From AC-32 sp963821495 (lineage in GTDB: Bacteria > Actinomycetota > Thermoleophilia > Gaiellales > Gaiellaceae): a DNA stretch of 64,000 bases. The notes beneath the pieces are model-generated. The model did not search any database, had not been told where the DNA came from, and was given only the letters and a program-made list of their open reading frames with translations. Position numbers and translations under genes: made by a program. The first letter of the stretch is position 1. Every line of letters starts with the position of its first letter. Positions 34,073-42,778 of this stretch are shown piece by piece. The stretch is from positions 62,001-126,000 of the forward strand of contig CAWGEA010000003.1 in NCBI GenBank assembly GCA_963821495.1, given 5' to 3'.

Positions 34073-34437
34073 GCGAGCTGCCGCCGTTCGAGCTCGGTTG
34101 GCCGCGGTCCGAGCTGCGGCGGCAACTCGTCGAGGCCGTGCTGCGCGGGGACAAGACCACGACGACCGGCCTGCCGGACCCCGACGAGCCGACGGGAGCC
34201 CCCGGCGACCGCTACCTCCTCGTGGGCGTCGACGACGAGCCGCTCGGGGTCGTCGAGCTGACGGATGTCCGCGTCGTGCCCGCGGGTGAGATCGACCTGC
34301 AGTTCGCCCGTGACGAGGGCGAGGGGTTCGAGTCCGTCGAGGAGTGGCGCGAGGCACACGAGCGGTTCTTCGAACAGCCCATCCGCGACGACACGACGGT
34401 CGTCGCCGTCCGCTTTCGGCTGGTGGAGCGGCTCTGA
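34069..34437 (+). CDS. ASCH domain protein
   Basis: About 122 residues. ELGWPRSELRRQLVEAVLRG and DKTTTTGLPDPDEPTGAPGD correspond to the ASCH signature (pseudouridine-synthase-like RNA-binding fold with G-x-K-T-x-T); EEWREAHERFF is the conserved C-terminal helix. The family binds nucleic acid or hydrolyses modified nucleosides. The only ATG/GTG/TTG start, GTG 34138, would remove the first helix; the CTG at 34069 overlaps the asnB stop as CTGA, with a GGAGG ten bases ahead, and keeps it. I therefore prefer the CTG start. Confidence 0.72.
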   Translation: MSELPPFELGWPRSELRRQLVEAVLRGDKTTTTGLPDPDEPTGAPGDRYLLVGVDDEPLGVVELTDVRVVPAGEIDLQFARDEGEGFESVEEWREAHERFFEQPIRDDTTVVAVRFRLVERL

Positions 34438-35447
34438 AGGTCTGGATCGACATCACCGCGCCGGCACACGTGCTGGTCTTCCGGCCCCTGCTGCGCATCC
34501 TGCGGGAGCGGGGCGACGAGGTCTCGGTGACCGCCCGCGACTACGCGCAGACCGTGCAGCTGCTCGAGCTGCACGGCGTCGAGGCCGACGTGCTCGGCCG
34601 GCACGGCGGGCGCTCGCGCCTGGGCAAGCTCCGGTCGCTCACGTCGCGCCTGCACGAGCTGCGGCGGTGGGCGCGCGGCCGCGAGTTCGACGTCGCGCTC
34701 GCACACGGCTCGCACGAGCTTACGATGACGGCGCGGCGGCTCGGGATCCCGAGCGCGACGACCTTCGACTACGAGTTCGCCTGGCTGCAGCACCAGCTCG
34801 GCTGCCGCGCCGCGACGCGCGTCGTCACCCCCGACGCGATCCCGCCCGAGCGGCTCGAGCGCTACGGTGCGACGCCGCCGAAGCTCGTCCAGTACCCGGG
34901 TTTGAAGGAGGAGTACTACCTCGCCGACTTCGAGCCCGACCCGGGCGCGCTCGCGCAGTTCGAGCTCGACCCGGCGCGGACGCTCGTCGTCGTCCGCACG
35001 CCGCCGGACGTCTCGCTCTACCACCGCCGCTCGAACCCGCTCTTTCCGCAGGTGCTCGACCATCTCGGCCGTGACGAATCGGTGCACGCGCTCGTCCTGC
35101 CGCGCACCGACGAGCAGCGCGAGTTCGTGCGGAGGCTGGGCCTGCCTTCCGTGCAGGTGCCCGACCGCGCCGTCGACGGCCAGAGCCTGATCGCGTTCGC
35201 CGACCTCGTCGTCTCGGCGGGCGGGACGATGAACCGCGAGGCGGTCGCGCTCGGCGTGCCGGTCTACACGACCTACGGGGGGCGGCTCGGCGGCGTGGAC
35301 GAGTCGTTGATCCGCGAAGGGCGGCTGATCCCGCTCTCGGACCCGCGCGCCCTCGACCTGCGCAAGCGCGACGGCTCGCGCGAGCGCGTCAGGCGCGACC
35401 CGGCGCAGATGCTCGAGCTGCTGCTCTCAGCTCGCGAGCGCGTCTAG
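34434..35447 (+). CDS. DUF354 family protein (glycosyltransferase-like)
   Basis: 337 residues. Family members begin MKVWIDI..PAHV; here the same sequence (KVWIDITAPAHVLVFRPLLR) follows a CTG at 34434 that overlaps the ASCH stop (CTGA) and is preceded by GGTGGAG, so CTG is the likely start. Later VALAHGSHELTMTARRLGIP, TTFDYEFAWLQHQLG and DLVVSAGGTMNREAVALGVP are typical of DUF354, a GT-B-like fold related to MurG/UDP-GlcNAc epimerases. It probably acts in the same glycan pathway. Its end overlaps the uvrD2 gene by 21 bases, tail to tail. Confidence 0.85.
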   Translation: MKVWIDITAPAHVLVFRPLLRILRERGDEVSVTARDYAQTVQLLELHGVEADVLGRHGGRSRLGKLRSLTSRLHELRRWARGREFDVALAHGSHELTMTARRLGIPSATTFDYEFAWLQHQLGCRAATRVVTPDAIPPERLERYGATPPKLVQYPGLKEEYYLADFEPDPGALAQFELDPARTLVVVRTPPDVSLYHRRSNPLFPQVLDHLGRDESVHALVLPRTDEQREFVRRLGLPSVQVPDRAVDGQSLIAFADLVVSAGGTMNREAVALGVPVYTTYGGRLGGVDESLIREGRLIPLSDPRALDLRKRDGSRERVRRDPAQMLELLLSARERV

Positions 35448-37295
35448 GACGTCGCGACCGTAACGCTCGAGCTTGGCCGGGCCGACGCCGGGCACCGAGG
35501 CCAGCTCCTTGATCGTCCTCGGCTGCCGTGCCGCGATCTCCGCCAGCGTCGAGTTGTGGAAGACGACGTACGCCGGGATCTCGTCGGCCTTCGAGCGCTC
35601 CCGGCGCCAGCGCTTGAGCGCCCGGTAGGTGGGGCTGTCGGGCTCATCGGCGCGCGCCTTGCGCGCCGCGATCGGTGCCAGCGCGTCGACGCTGAGCTCG
35701 AGCAGAAAGCGGCTCGGCGTCCCGGCCCAGGTCAGCGCGAGGTGCTTACGGGCCCGGGTGATGCCGACGTAGAGCAGCCGCCGCTCCTCGGCCAGCTGCG
35801 CCGGGACGCGCATGGCCGGCTTGCAAGGGAGCTCCTTCTCCTCGACGCGCGGCAGGAAGACGGCGTCGAACTCGAGCCCTTTCGCGCGGTGCAGCGTGAG
35901 CAGGTGGACGCCGCCCTGCGCGGGGTGGTCGAAGCGTTCGCGTAGCCACTCGACCCACTGCTCGACCGTCTTCGTCCCGTCGTCGAACTCCTCGGCGAGC
36001 TTGCAGAGCCGCGCAAGGTCGGCCTGGCGCACGAGCTCCCGCTCGCCGACCTTCTCCGGCACCGGGTCGACCATGCCCTGTTCGCGCGCCACGCGCCGCA
36101 CCTCCTGCGCGAGCGAGCCGAAGCCGGCGCCGCGGAGGCCCTTCAGCAGCTGCCGTGCCCCGTCGCGCGAGAGCAGCGCCGCGCCCTGGAACGGGACGTG
36201 CGCGTCGGCGAAGAGCTCCTCGAAGTCGACCGAGCGCGCATTCAGCCGCATCAGGACGGCCATCTCCTCGTACGGCACGCCCTCCGCGTGCAGCGCGCGG
36301 ACGCGCTCGAGCACGAAGGCACCCTCCGCCTCGGGCGTGTCGAACCCGCGCAGCTCCGGCTCGGGCCCCTCGGCCCGGCTCGCGCGCAGCGTCTTCTCGG
36401 CGCCGCCGAGCTTCGGCACCAGGCGGTTTGCGAGCACGAGCACCTGCGGCGTCGAGCGGTAGTTCTCCTCCAGCCGCACCACCGTCGCCTGCGGGTAGCG
36501 CGAGGGGAGGCCGAGCAGCCACTCGGGTGAGGCGCCGGTGAAGCCGTAGATCGACTGGTAGTCGTCGCCGACCGCGCAGAGGTCGTCGCGCGGGCCGAGC
36601 CAGAGCTCGAGCAGCGACTGCTGCAGCAGGTTGACGTCCTGGTACTCGTCGACGGTGAAGGCGGAGTGGCGCTCCCGCAGCGCCGCGAGCGTCCACTCGT
36701 CCTCCTCGTACATCCGCACCGCGAGCTCGAGCACGTCCTCGAAGTCGATCAGCCCCGAGGCCTGCTTGCGCCGCTCGTACTCACGGAAGACCCGTGCCAT
36801 CAGGTCCTCCGGGATCGGCGGCTCGTGCCCGTTCAGGCGGTCGCGGTAGCTCTCCGGGGTCAGGCGCCGGTTCTTCGCCCACTCGACCTCGGTCGCGAGA
36901 TCGCCGGCCGGGCGAAAGCGAAACGGCGGCGGCAGCGTGTTCCCGATCTGCCGCAGCAGCAGCGCCTTGGTGGAGAGAATCCGTCCGGGCGCGTCGCCCT
37001 TCGCGCGGCGCAGCTGCGAGAGCGCGGCGGAGTGGAAGGTGCGCGCCTCGACCCGGTCGACGCCGAGCCGCGCCAGCCGCGCCCGCATCTCACCCGCGGC
37101 CTTGTCGGTGAAGGTGACGGCGAGGATCTGGTCCGACCGCACCGCTCCCGAGGCGACCTGCCACGCGATCCGCCGCGTGATCGTTGTGGTCTTCCCGGAG
37201 CCCGCGCCGGCGAGGATGCAGACCGGCCCGCGAACCGCCTCGGCGGCGCGGCGCTGCTCCGGATTCAGACCGTCGAGAATCGCGTGCTCGTCCAC
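35427..37295 (-). CDS. uvrD2: UvrD/PcrA-type DNA helicase with HRDC domain (UvrD2-like)
   Basis: 622 residues. SF1A helicase motifs: ILAGAGSGKTTTITRRIAW (Walker A, about residue 30), SGLIDFEDVLELAV, TVDEYQDVNLLQQSLLELW (Walker B), VGDDYQSIYGFTGASPEWLL, VRLEENYRSTPQVLVLANRL, LLTLHRAKGLEFDAVFLPRV and RRLLYVGITRARKHLALTWA. The C-terminus PRTIKELASVPGVGPAKLER is an HRDC domain, the feature of actinobacterial UvrD2. It unwinds DNA in repair and replication restart. Monocistronic, convergent with the DUF354 gene. Confidence 0.94.
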   Translation of the reverse strand: MDEHAILDGLNPEQRRAAEAVRGPVCILAGAGSGKTTTITRRIAWQVASGAVRSDQILAVTFTDKAAGEMRARLARLGVDRVEARTFHSAALSQLRRAKGDAPGRILSTKALLLRQIGNTLPPPFRFRPAGDLATEVEWAKNRRLTPESYRDRLNGHEPPIPEDLMARVFREYERRKQASGLIDFEDVLELAVRMYEEDEWTLAALRERHSAFTVDEYQDVNLLQQSLLELWLGPRDDLCAVGDDYQSIYGFTGASPEWLLGLPSRYPQATVVRLEENYRSTPQVLVLANRLVPKLGGAEKTLRASRAEGPEPELRGFDTPEAEGAFVLERVRALHAEGVPYEEMAVLMRLNARSVDFEELFADAHVPFQGAALLSRDGARQLLKGLRGAGFGSLAQEVRRVAREQGMVDPVPEKVGERELVRQADLARLCKLAEEFDDGTKTVEQWVEWLRERFDHPAQGGVHLLTLHRAKGLEFDAVFLPRVEEKELPCKPAMRVPAQLAEERRLLYVGITRARKHLALTWAGTPSRFLLELSVDALAPIAARKARADEPDSPTYRALKRWRRERSKADEIPAYVVFHNSTLAEIAARQPRTIKELASVPGVGPAKLERYGRDVLDALAS

Positions 37296-37326
37296 CGGGC
37301 CACCCTAGCCCCGGGGGTGGACGGGC

Positions 37327-39210
37327 CTAGCTGAGCGTCTGTTCCGAAACCGTGTCGATCCCTGCACCGACGAGCCGCGGCGCGCGCATCATCGTCGCGA
37401 GGCGCGAGACGACCTCGAGCGTCTCCCCCTCGCGGACGAGCCGCTCGAGCTCGGCGAGCTCGTCCTGGAGCCAGACCGCGTCGACGATCGGGCCGCTGAC
37501 CCGCATGATCTTCGGATGGGCGGTCGGCTCGGCGATCTCGCCCTCGCCCCACAGCTCCTCGTGCAGCTTCTCGCCGGGCCGCGTGCCGACGATCTTCACG
37601 TCGATGTCGCGCTCGGGGTCCTTGCCCGAGAGCCGGATCATCTGCATCGCCAGTTCGAGGATCTGCACCGGCTCGCCCATGTCGAGCACGAACACATCGC
37701 CGCGCCCGCCGATCGCGCCGGCCTGGACGACGAGCGACGCGGCCTCGGGGATGGTCATGAAGTAGCGGGTCATCTCCGGGTGCGTGACCGTCACCGGCCC
37801 GCCCTTCGCGATCTGCCTGCGGAAGATCGGGATCACGCTGCCGGACGAGCCGAGCACGTTGCCGAAGCGCACGGCCACGAACCGGGCCGCCACATCGTCG
37901 CGGGCGCCGTAGGCCTCCACGATCCACTCGCAGAGCGCCTTCGACTGGCCCATCACCGTCTTGGGGTTGACCGCCTTGTCCGTGGAGACGAGCACGAAGC
38001 GCTCGGTGCCGTGCTCGACCGCGACCTCGGCGAGGATGCGCGTCGCGACCACGTTGTTGCGCACCGACTCGAGCGGGTTCGCCTCCATCAGCGGCACGTG
38101 CTTGTAGGCCGCCGCGTGGAAGACGACGTCGGGCCGGTAGCGGTCGAAGACCTGACGCATCTTCGTCCGGCTCTTGCAGTCGGCCAGCACCGGAATCGAG
38201 GCCGCGAAGCCGCGTTCGTCGACCAGCTCGCGCTCGATCTCGAAGAGCGCCGTCTCGCCCTGGTCGACGAGCACGAGCCGCTGCGGGCCGACGCGTGCGA
38301 TCTGGCGGCAGAGCTCGGAGCCGATCGAGCCGCCCGCGCCGGTGACGAGCACCGTCGCGTCCTTCAGGTAGGCGGCCGTCGTCTCGAGGTCGACCTCGAC
38401 CGGCTCGCGGCCGAGCACGTCCTCGACCTGCACGGGCCGGATCTGCGTTGCGAGGTCGCTCTCGCCCGAGATCAGCTCGTAGAGGGCCGGCAGCGTCTTC
38501 ACCGGCACGTTGCCCTCGCGCGTCACGTTCACGATCCGCTGACGCATCTCGCCCGAGGCGGACGGGATCGCGAGGATCACCTCGTCGGGGCGGTTGTCGC
38601 GCAGGATGTGGCGGAGGTCGTCGGTCGTGCCGAGCACGCGGATGCCGTGGATGCGAAGGTTCTTCTTGCGCGGGTCGTCGTCGATCAGGCCGATCGGCGT
38701 GTAGCCGAGCTGGCGGTTGCGCTGCATCTCGCGGATCACGAGCTGGCCCGCGTCGCCCGCGCCGACCACGAGCACCTCCTTGCCGCGCGCGACGATCCCC
38801 GCGGTCGGGCGCTCCATCAGCGTGCGCGCCAGCAGACGCGAGCCCGCGACCAGGGCGAGCGTGAGCAGCAGGTCGAGAGCCGCGATCCCTCGGGGCAGCT
38901 TCACCGTCGCCACGGGCGAGATCAGGTAGACGGCGACGTCGGCGAGGACACTCGCCAGCGCGACGCCCCACGCGATCCGCCACATGTCGCGCGTCGAGAC
39001 GTACCGCCACCAGCGGTTGTAGAAGCCGAGCGTGACGAAGACCGCGAGCTTGATCGCGACGACGACGAGGATCGTCCGCTTGAAGAGCGTCTCGTAGTAG
39101 ACGGGCGTCGGCGCGTCGAAGCGGAGCGTGAACGCGAGCCACCAGGCGAGCGCGACCAGGCCCGCGTCGGCGCCGAGCTGCCAGATCCTGTGCCGGTTGA
39201 CCGGGATCAC
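37327..39210 (-). CDS. CapD/FlaA1-type nucleotide-sugar 4,6-dehydratase (membrane)
   Basis: 627 residues from GTG 39210. Four N-terminal membrane helices (about residues 10-120), a first Rossmann domain (EVLVVGAGDAGQLVIREMQR) and a catalytic SDR domain with DATVLVTGAGGSIGSELCRQ and ADCKSRTKMRQVFDRYRPDV, HAAAYKHVPLMEANPLESVR, and the Met-x3-Lys version of the SDR dyad in VSTDKAVNPKTVMGQSK. This is the PglF/WbpM type, forming UDP-4-keto-6-deoxysugar from UDP-GlcNAc. Its GTGA overlap with the DegT aminotransferase gene fits the next step, 4-amination. Confidence 0.94.
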   Translation of the reverse strand: MIPVNRHRIWQLGADAGLVALAWWLAFTLRFDAPTPVYYETLFKRTILVVVAIKLAVFVTLGFYNRWWRYVSTRDMWRIAWGVALASVLADVAVYLISPVATVKLPRGIAALDLLLTLALVAGSRLLARTLMERPTAGIVARGKEVLVVGAGDAGQLVIREMQRNRQLGYTPIGLIDDDPRKKNLRIHGIRVLGTTDDLRHILRDNRPDEVILAIPSASGEMRQRIVNVTREGNVPVKTLPALYELISGESDLATQIRPVQVEDVLGREPVEVDLETTAAYLKDATVLVTGAGGSIGSELCRQIARVGPQRLVLVDQGETALFEIERELVDERGFAASIPVLADCKSRTKMRQVFDRYRPDVVFHAAAYKHVPLMEANPLESVRNNVVATRILAEVAVEHGTERFVLVSTDKAVNPKTVMGQSKALCEWIVEAYGARDDVAARFVAVRFGNVLGSSGSVIPIFRRQIAKGGPVTVTHPEMTRYFMTIPEAASLVVQAGAIGGRGDVFVLDMGEPVQILELAMQMIRLSGKDPERDIDVKIVGTRPGEKLHEELWGEGEIAEPTAHPKIMRVSGPIVDAVWLQDELAELERLVREGETLEVVSRLATMMRAPRLVGAGIDTVSEQTLS

Positions 39211-40289
39211 GCGCGCACCGCGGCGGCCTCGCGGATGACGCTCACCACCCGCTCCTGCGTCTCCGCAGGGATTCCCGCCCACATCGGCAGCGCGAGGTTC
39301 TCGGCCGCCGCCTTCTCGGTCTCCGGCAGCGAGCCCTCCTTCCAGCCGAGGTAGCGCAGCGCCGGCTGGAGGTGGAGCGGCACGACGTAGTACGAGGCGT
39401 TGCCGATCCCGGCCGCGGTGAGGGCCTCGTGGAAGCGGTCGCGTTCGGGCGTGCGCACGACGTACATGTGGTAGACGTGCCCGCTCTCGTCCTGGGGCAG
39501 CTCGCAGAGCTCGCCCAGGCCGAGCTCCTCGTAGCGGGCGGCGGCGGCGCGTCGCGCCTGGTTCCACCCGGAGATCTCGCCGAGGAAGATCCGCAGCACC
39601 GCGGCCTGCAGCTCGTCGAGGCGCGAGTTGTAGCCGACGGCCTCGAAGTTCTTCTTCTCCTTCGAGCCGTGGAAGCGCAGCAGCTGCACGCGGTCGGCGA
39701 GCTCCTCGTCGGTCGCGGCGACGAGGCCGCCGTCGCCGAGCGCGAACAGGTTCTTGGTCGGGAAGAAGCTGAAGGTCGAGAGCGCACCCACCCTCGCGAC
39801 GCCCTCGGCGCCGAAGGCCTGGGCGGCGTCCTCGACGATCGGGATCCCGAGCTCGCGCAGGCGCTCGAGCGGCATCACGCGTCCGAACAGGTGCACCGGC
39901 ATCAGGGCGCGGGTGCGGTCGGTGACGCGCGCGGCCACGTCCTCGGGCTCGAGGTTGAGCGTGACCGGGTCGACGTCGGCGAAGACCGGGGTCGCGCCCC
40001 GCCGCGCGATCGACTCGGCGGTCGCGTAGAAGGTGAACGACGGGCAGATCACCTCGTCGCCGGGCCCGATCTCCATCGCGTCGAGCGCGAGCACGAGCGC
40101 GTCGGTGCCGTTGGCGACGCCGACGCTGCGCGGCACGCCGAGGTAGTCGGCGGCCTCCTGCTCGAACGCCTTCACGTTCGGGCCGAGGATGAAGGTGCCC
40201 GACTCGAGCACCCCGGTAATCCGCTCCTGGATCTGCGGAATGAGGCGCTCGTACTGGGCTTTGACGTCTACGAGCGGGATATCAGGCAC
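39207..40289 (-). CDS. DegT/DnrJ/EryC1/StrS sugar aminotransferase
   Basis: 360 residues. PLP-binding lysine in FSFFPTKNLFALGDGG, substrate regions GVANGTDALVLALDAMEIGP, DEVICPSFTFYATAESIARR, PVFADVDPVTLNLEPEDV and VEDAAQAFGAEG all match the family. It transaminates a keto-sugar nucleotide; the adjacent CapD-type dehydratase would supply a 4-keto (or 3-keto) substrate, giving a di-amino or amino-deoxy sugar for the surface glycan. Starts at ATG 40289 within the end of the DedA gene (8-base overlap). Confidence 0.95.
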   Translation of the reverse strand: MPDIPLVDVKAQYERLIPQIQERITGVLESGTFILGPNVKAFEQEAADYLGVPRSVGVANGTDALVLALDAMEIGPGDEVICPSFTFYATAESIARRGATPVFADVDPVTLNLEPEDVAARVTDRTRALMPVHLFGRVMPLERLRELGIPIVEDAAQAFGAEGVARVGALSTFSFFPTKNLFALGDGGLVAATDEELADRVQLLRFHGSKEKKNFEAVGYNSRLDELQAAVLRIFLGEISGWNQARRAAAARYEELGLGELCELPQDESGHVYHMYVVRTPERDRFHEALTAAGIGNASYYVVPLHLQPALRYLGWKEGSLPETEKAAAENLALPMWAGIPAETQERVVSVIREAAAVRA

Positions 40290-40929
40290 GGGATCTGAGT
40301 CTAGAGGCTCGCCGAACTACCAGGTACAGCACGAGCAGCGCGGCTCCTGCCACGAGCGCGATGTCGAACGCGCGGTGGAAGCGCTCGTAGTTGCTGCCGA
40401 ACGCGTAGCCGATCGCCGCGAACGCGAAGGCCCAGGCGGCCGCGCCGGGGATGGTCAGCAACGTGTACGGCCCGAAGGGCATCCGGAAGACCCCGGCCGG
40501 GATCGAGACGAACGAGCGCACCACAGGCGTCACGCGGCCGAGCAGCACCGCCCAACGGTCGTGGCGGTCGAACCAGCGCTCGGCGCGCTCGAGCCGCCCG
40601 GGTCCGAGGTGGAGCAGCCGGCCGTGCCGCTCGACGAACGGCCGCCCGCCGAAGTCGCCGATCGCCCAGCCGGCGATGGAGCCCACCAGGTAGCCGAGGG
40701 TCCCGGCGAGTGCCATCGTCACGTAGGCCCAGCCGCCGGAGTCGATCTGGTGGCCGAAGAGGACGACGTGTTGTGAGGGGAAGGCGCCGGAGGCGAGTGC
40801 CCCCGCGTACACCATCACGAGCTCGCTCGCGGCCGGGAAGACGGCGTCGATCGCCATCAGCACGAAGACGGCGTAGACCCCGTGATTGCCGACGAACGAG
40901 GTGATGGAGCCGGAGACCGACGCGAGCAC
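40282..40929 (-). CDS. DedA family membrane protein
   Basis: 215 residues with five to six hydrophobic segments. FPAASELVMVYAGALASG and the family signature ERAERWFDRHDRWAVLLGRV, TPVVRSFVSIPAGVFRMPFG are typical DedA/VTT features (E near the re-entrant loop and the R-x-x-P-x-x-R region). DedA proteins include undecaprenyl-phosphate recycling translocases, which fits the next two genes: lipid-carrier-dependent glycan synthesis. Role of this member inferred. Confidence 0.92.
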   Translation of the reverse strand: MLASVSGSITSFVGNHGVYAVFVLMAIDAVFPAASELVMVYAGALASGAFPSQHVVLFGHQIDSGGWAYVTMALAGTLGYLVGSIAGWAIGDFGGRPFVERHGRLLHLGPGRLERAERWFDRHDRWAVLLGRVTPVVRSFVSIPAGVFRMPFGPYTLLTIPGAAAWAFAFAAIGYAFGSNYERFHRAFDIALVAGAALLVLYLVVRRASRLRSRA

Positions 40930-40954
40930 CGCGCGAGTCTACGGTTGCGGTGGG

Positions 40955-42739
40955 CTAGCGGCGGACGACGAAGCGCTGGTTCAGGTCGACCGGGCCGTAG
41001 CCGTTCTGGGCGAAGACCTTGAACACGTACGTGCCGCGGTAGACGAGGCGGCCGTTCTGGAAACGGCCGTTCCAGGCGATCGCGCGCGTGCCCGTGGCGA
41101 GGTTCCGCGCGGGCAGGCGGCGCACCAGGATGCCGCCAGTCGTCCAGATCGACGGGGTCACGCGCGCGGGGTAGGCGAGCTTGAAGCGCGCGACGACCGC
41201 GGTGCGCGTCTTCTTCCGTAGCTTCACCGACCGGGGCGCGACGCGGATGAAGCCGAGCGTGTCGTTCAGCCAGAACGCGCGCTCGACGGACGACTGCAGC
41301 CCCTCGTTGTCGGTCGCGGTCACCACCCAGCGCCAGCGGCCGAGCGGGTCGTCCTGGCTTCGCCGGCGTGCGCTCGAGGGCCACGCGAAGCTGTAGCTGC
41401 CCGGCTCGCGCGTGCCGGTGTCGGTGAACGCGGTCGCGCCGCCCGGGCCGACCAGGCTCGCCGTCACGCTCGAGGTGCGGACGACCTTGTACGAGAGCTG
41501 CTGCCTCTCGGCGATCCCGTCGCCGTTCGGCGAGACCACCGCCAGCGCCGGCGGCGGCGCGTAGACGCCGCTGTAGAGGACGGCAAGGGTTTCCGCGACT
41601 GGCCGCTCGCCGCCCGGGTCGGAGGGCCGGTTGACCAGCTTGCCGTCGAAGGCCAGCGTGGTCGAGCCGCCGGCGTCGAGCGCCGAGGCGGTGACGGCGC
41701 CGAGCCGCACCATCGCCTGGGCGAGCTCCCAGTTCGTCATCCCGACGCTGTAGCCGCGGCGACGCCCGTCGACGGCGAGCAGGATGATCTTCCCGTCGCG
41801 GCGCTGGCCGACCGCCGTGCGCGGGTTGCGCGGGCCGAGCTGGGTCGGCAGGAAGTCCTCGCCTGCGGTCCAGACCGCCTTGCCGTTGCGCACGATCACG
41901 GGGCCGCCGCCGACCGCGTCGGTGACGCCGCTCGCGAGCCAGTCGGGCGAGAGGATCAGCCGCGTCAGGATCTGCGTCCCCGGCGCCGCCTCCTGCTGGA
42001 GCTTCGCCACCTGCGAGCCGCGTGCGAGCAGCACCGCGCCGTTGCGCGGGATCGGCGTCCCGCCGCCGGCGTGCTGGAACGTGACGGTCCCCGCAAGCTC
42101 GCCGCCCGGGATCGCGGGCGGGAAGGGCTGCAGCACCGCCTCGACGACGCCCGGGATCCTCGGCGTAGCCGCGCCCCACGCCGGCGTGAAGAGCGAGGTG
42201 CCGTCGCCCCGCGGCGGCTGGTTCAGCCCCGTGAGCGGGCGGCGCTGGCCGAGGCCCTGCCAGTAGCCGTAGAACGAGACCCGCTGCACGTTCAGCTTGC
42301 CGTCGGCGCCGATGCCCACGCTCGAGCGAAAGCGATACGGCGGGCTCTGCAGGACGCGGTTCTGCATCAGCATCCCGCTCGGGTGGCCGTCCTTCCAGTT
42401 GAAGAGGTCGCCGTTGACGCCGACCACGGTGGCCGAGTCGGAGACGTCCTTCTCCATGTCGGTGACGCGCTGCTTGCCGAGAATCGTCCCGTTCGAGAGG
42501 AGCGGCTTCAGCTGGTAGAGGCCGCCCGGGCGAGGGGCGGTAACCACATGCAGGACGACGGGCCCGTGCGCGGTGAACTGCACCGTGCGCGCGTAGCTCA
42601 CGTTCGGCATCAGCACCTGCGTGCCCGCGTGCGCCGGCGCCGCGAAGGCGGCGACGAAGCTTGCCAGCAGGGCTCCGATGAGGACTCGGCGGAGCACGAC
42701 CCGCCGGCCACGGTAGCTACGGCCTTCCGAGAAGTCCAA
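40955..42739 (-). CDS. Secreted phosphodiester glycosidase (NAGPA-like) with FlgD-like Ig domain
   Basis: 594 residues with a signal peptide (RVLIGALLASFVAAFAAPAHA). The NAGPA domain (about residues 60-400) has VVGVNGDLFNWKDGHPSGML, DAVGGGPVIVRNGKAVWTAG, PRTAVGQRRDGKIILLAVDG and ALDAGGSTTLAFDGKLVN, the family's conserved acidic and Gly-rich motifs. A C-terminal FlgD/Ig-like domain starts near VVSPNGDGIAERQQLSY and includes AIAWNGRFQNGRLVYRGTYV. The family cleaves sugar phosphodiesters such as wall teichoic or glycan phosphates; target unknown. A GTG downstream of ATG 42739 is an alternative start. Divergent from the radical SAM pair. Confidence 0.87.
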   Translation of the reverse strand: MDFSEGRSYRGRRVVLRRVLIGALLASFVAAFAAPAHAGTQVLMPNVSYARTVQFTAHGPVVLHVVTAPRPGGLYQLKPLLSNGTILGKQRVTDMEKDVSDSATVVGVNGDLFNWKDGHPSGMLMQNRVLQSPPYRFRSSVGIGADGKLNVQRVSFYGYWQGLGQRRPLTGLNQPPRGDGTSLFTPAWGAATPRIPGVVEAVLQPFPPAIPGGELAGTVTFQHAGGGTPIPRNGAVLLARGSQVAKLQQEAAPGTQILTRLILSPDWLASGVTDAVGGGPVIVRNGKAVWTAGEDFLPTQLGPRNPRTAVGQRRDGKIILLAVDGRRRGYSVGMTNWELAQAMVRLGAVTASALDAGGSTTLAFDGKLVNRPSDPGGERPVAETLAVLYSGVYAPPPALAVVSPNGDGIAERQQLSYKVVRTSSVTASLVGPGGATAFTDTGTREPGSYSFAWPSSARRRSQDDPLGRWRWVVTATDNEGLQSSVERAFWLNDTLGFIRVAPRSVKLRKKTRTAVVARFKLAYPARVTPSIWTTGGILVRRLPARNLATGTRAIAWNGRFQNGRLVYRGTYVFKVFAQNGYGPVDLNQRFVVRR

Positions 42740-42778
42740 CCCCCGCGGTCAGGATTTCGTAAAGGGTAGGTTCCGAGC

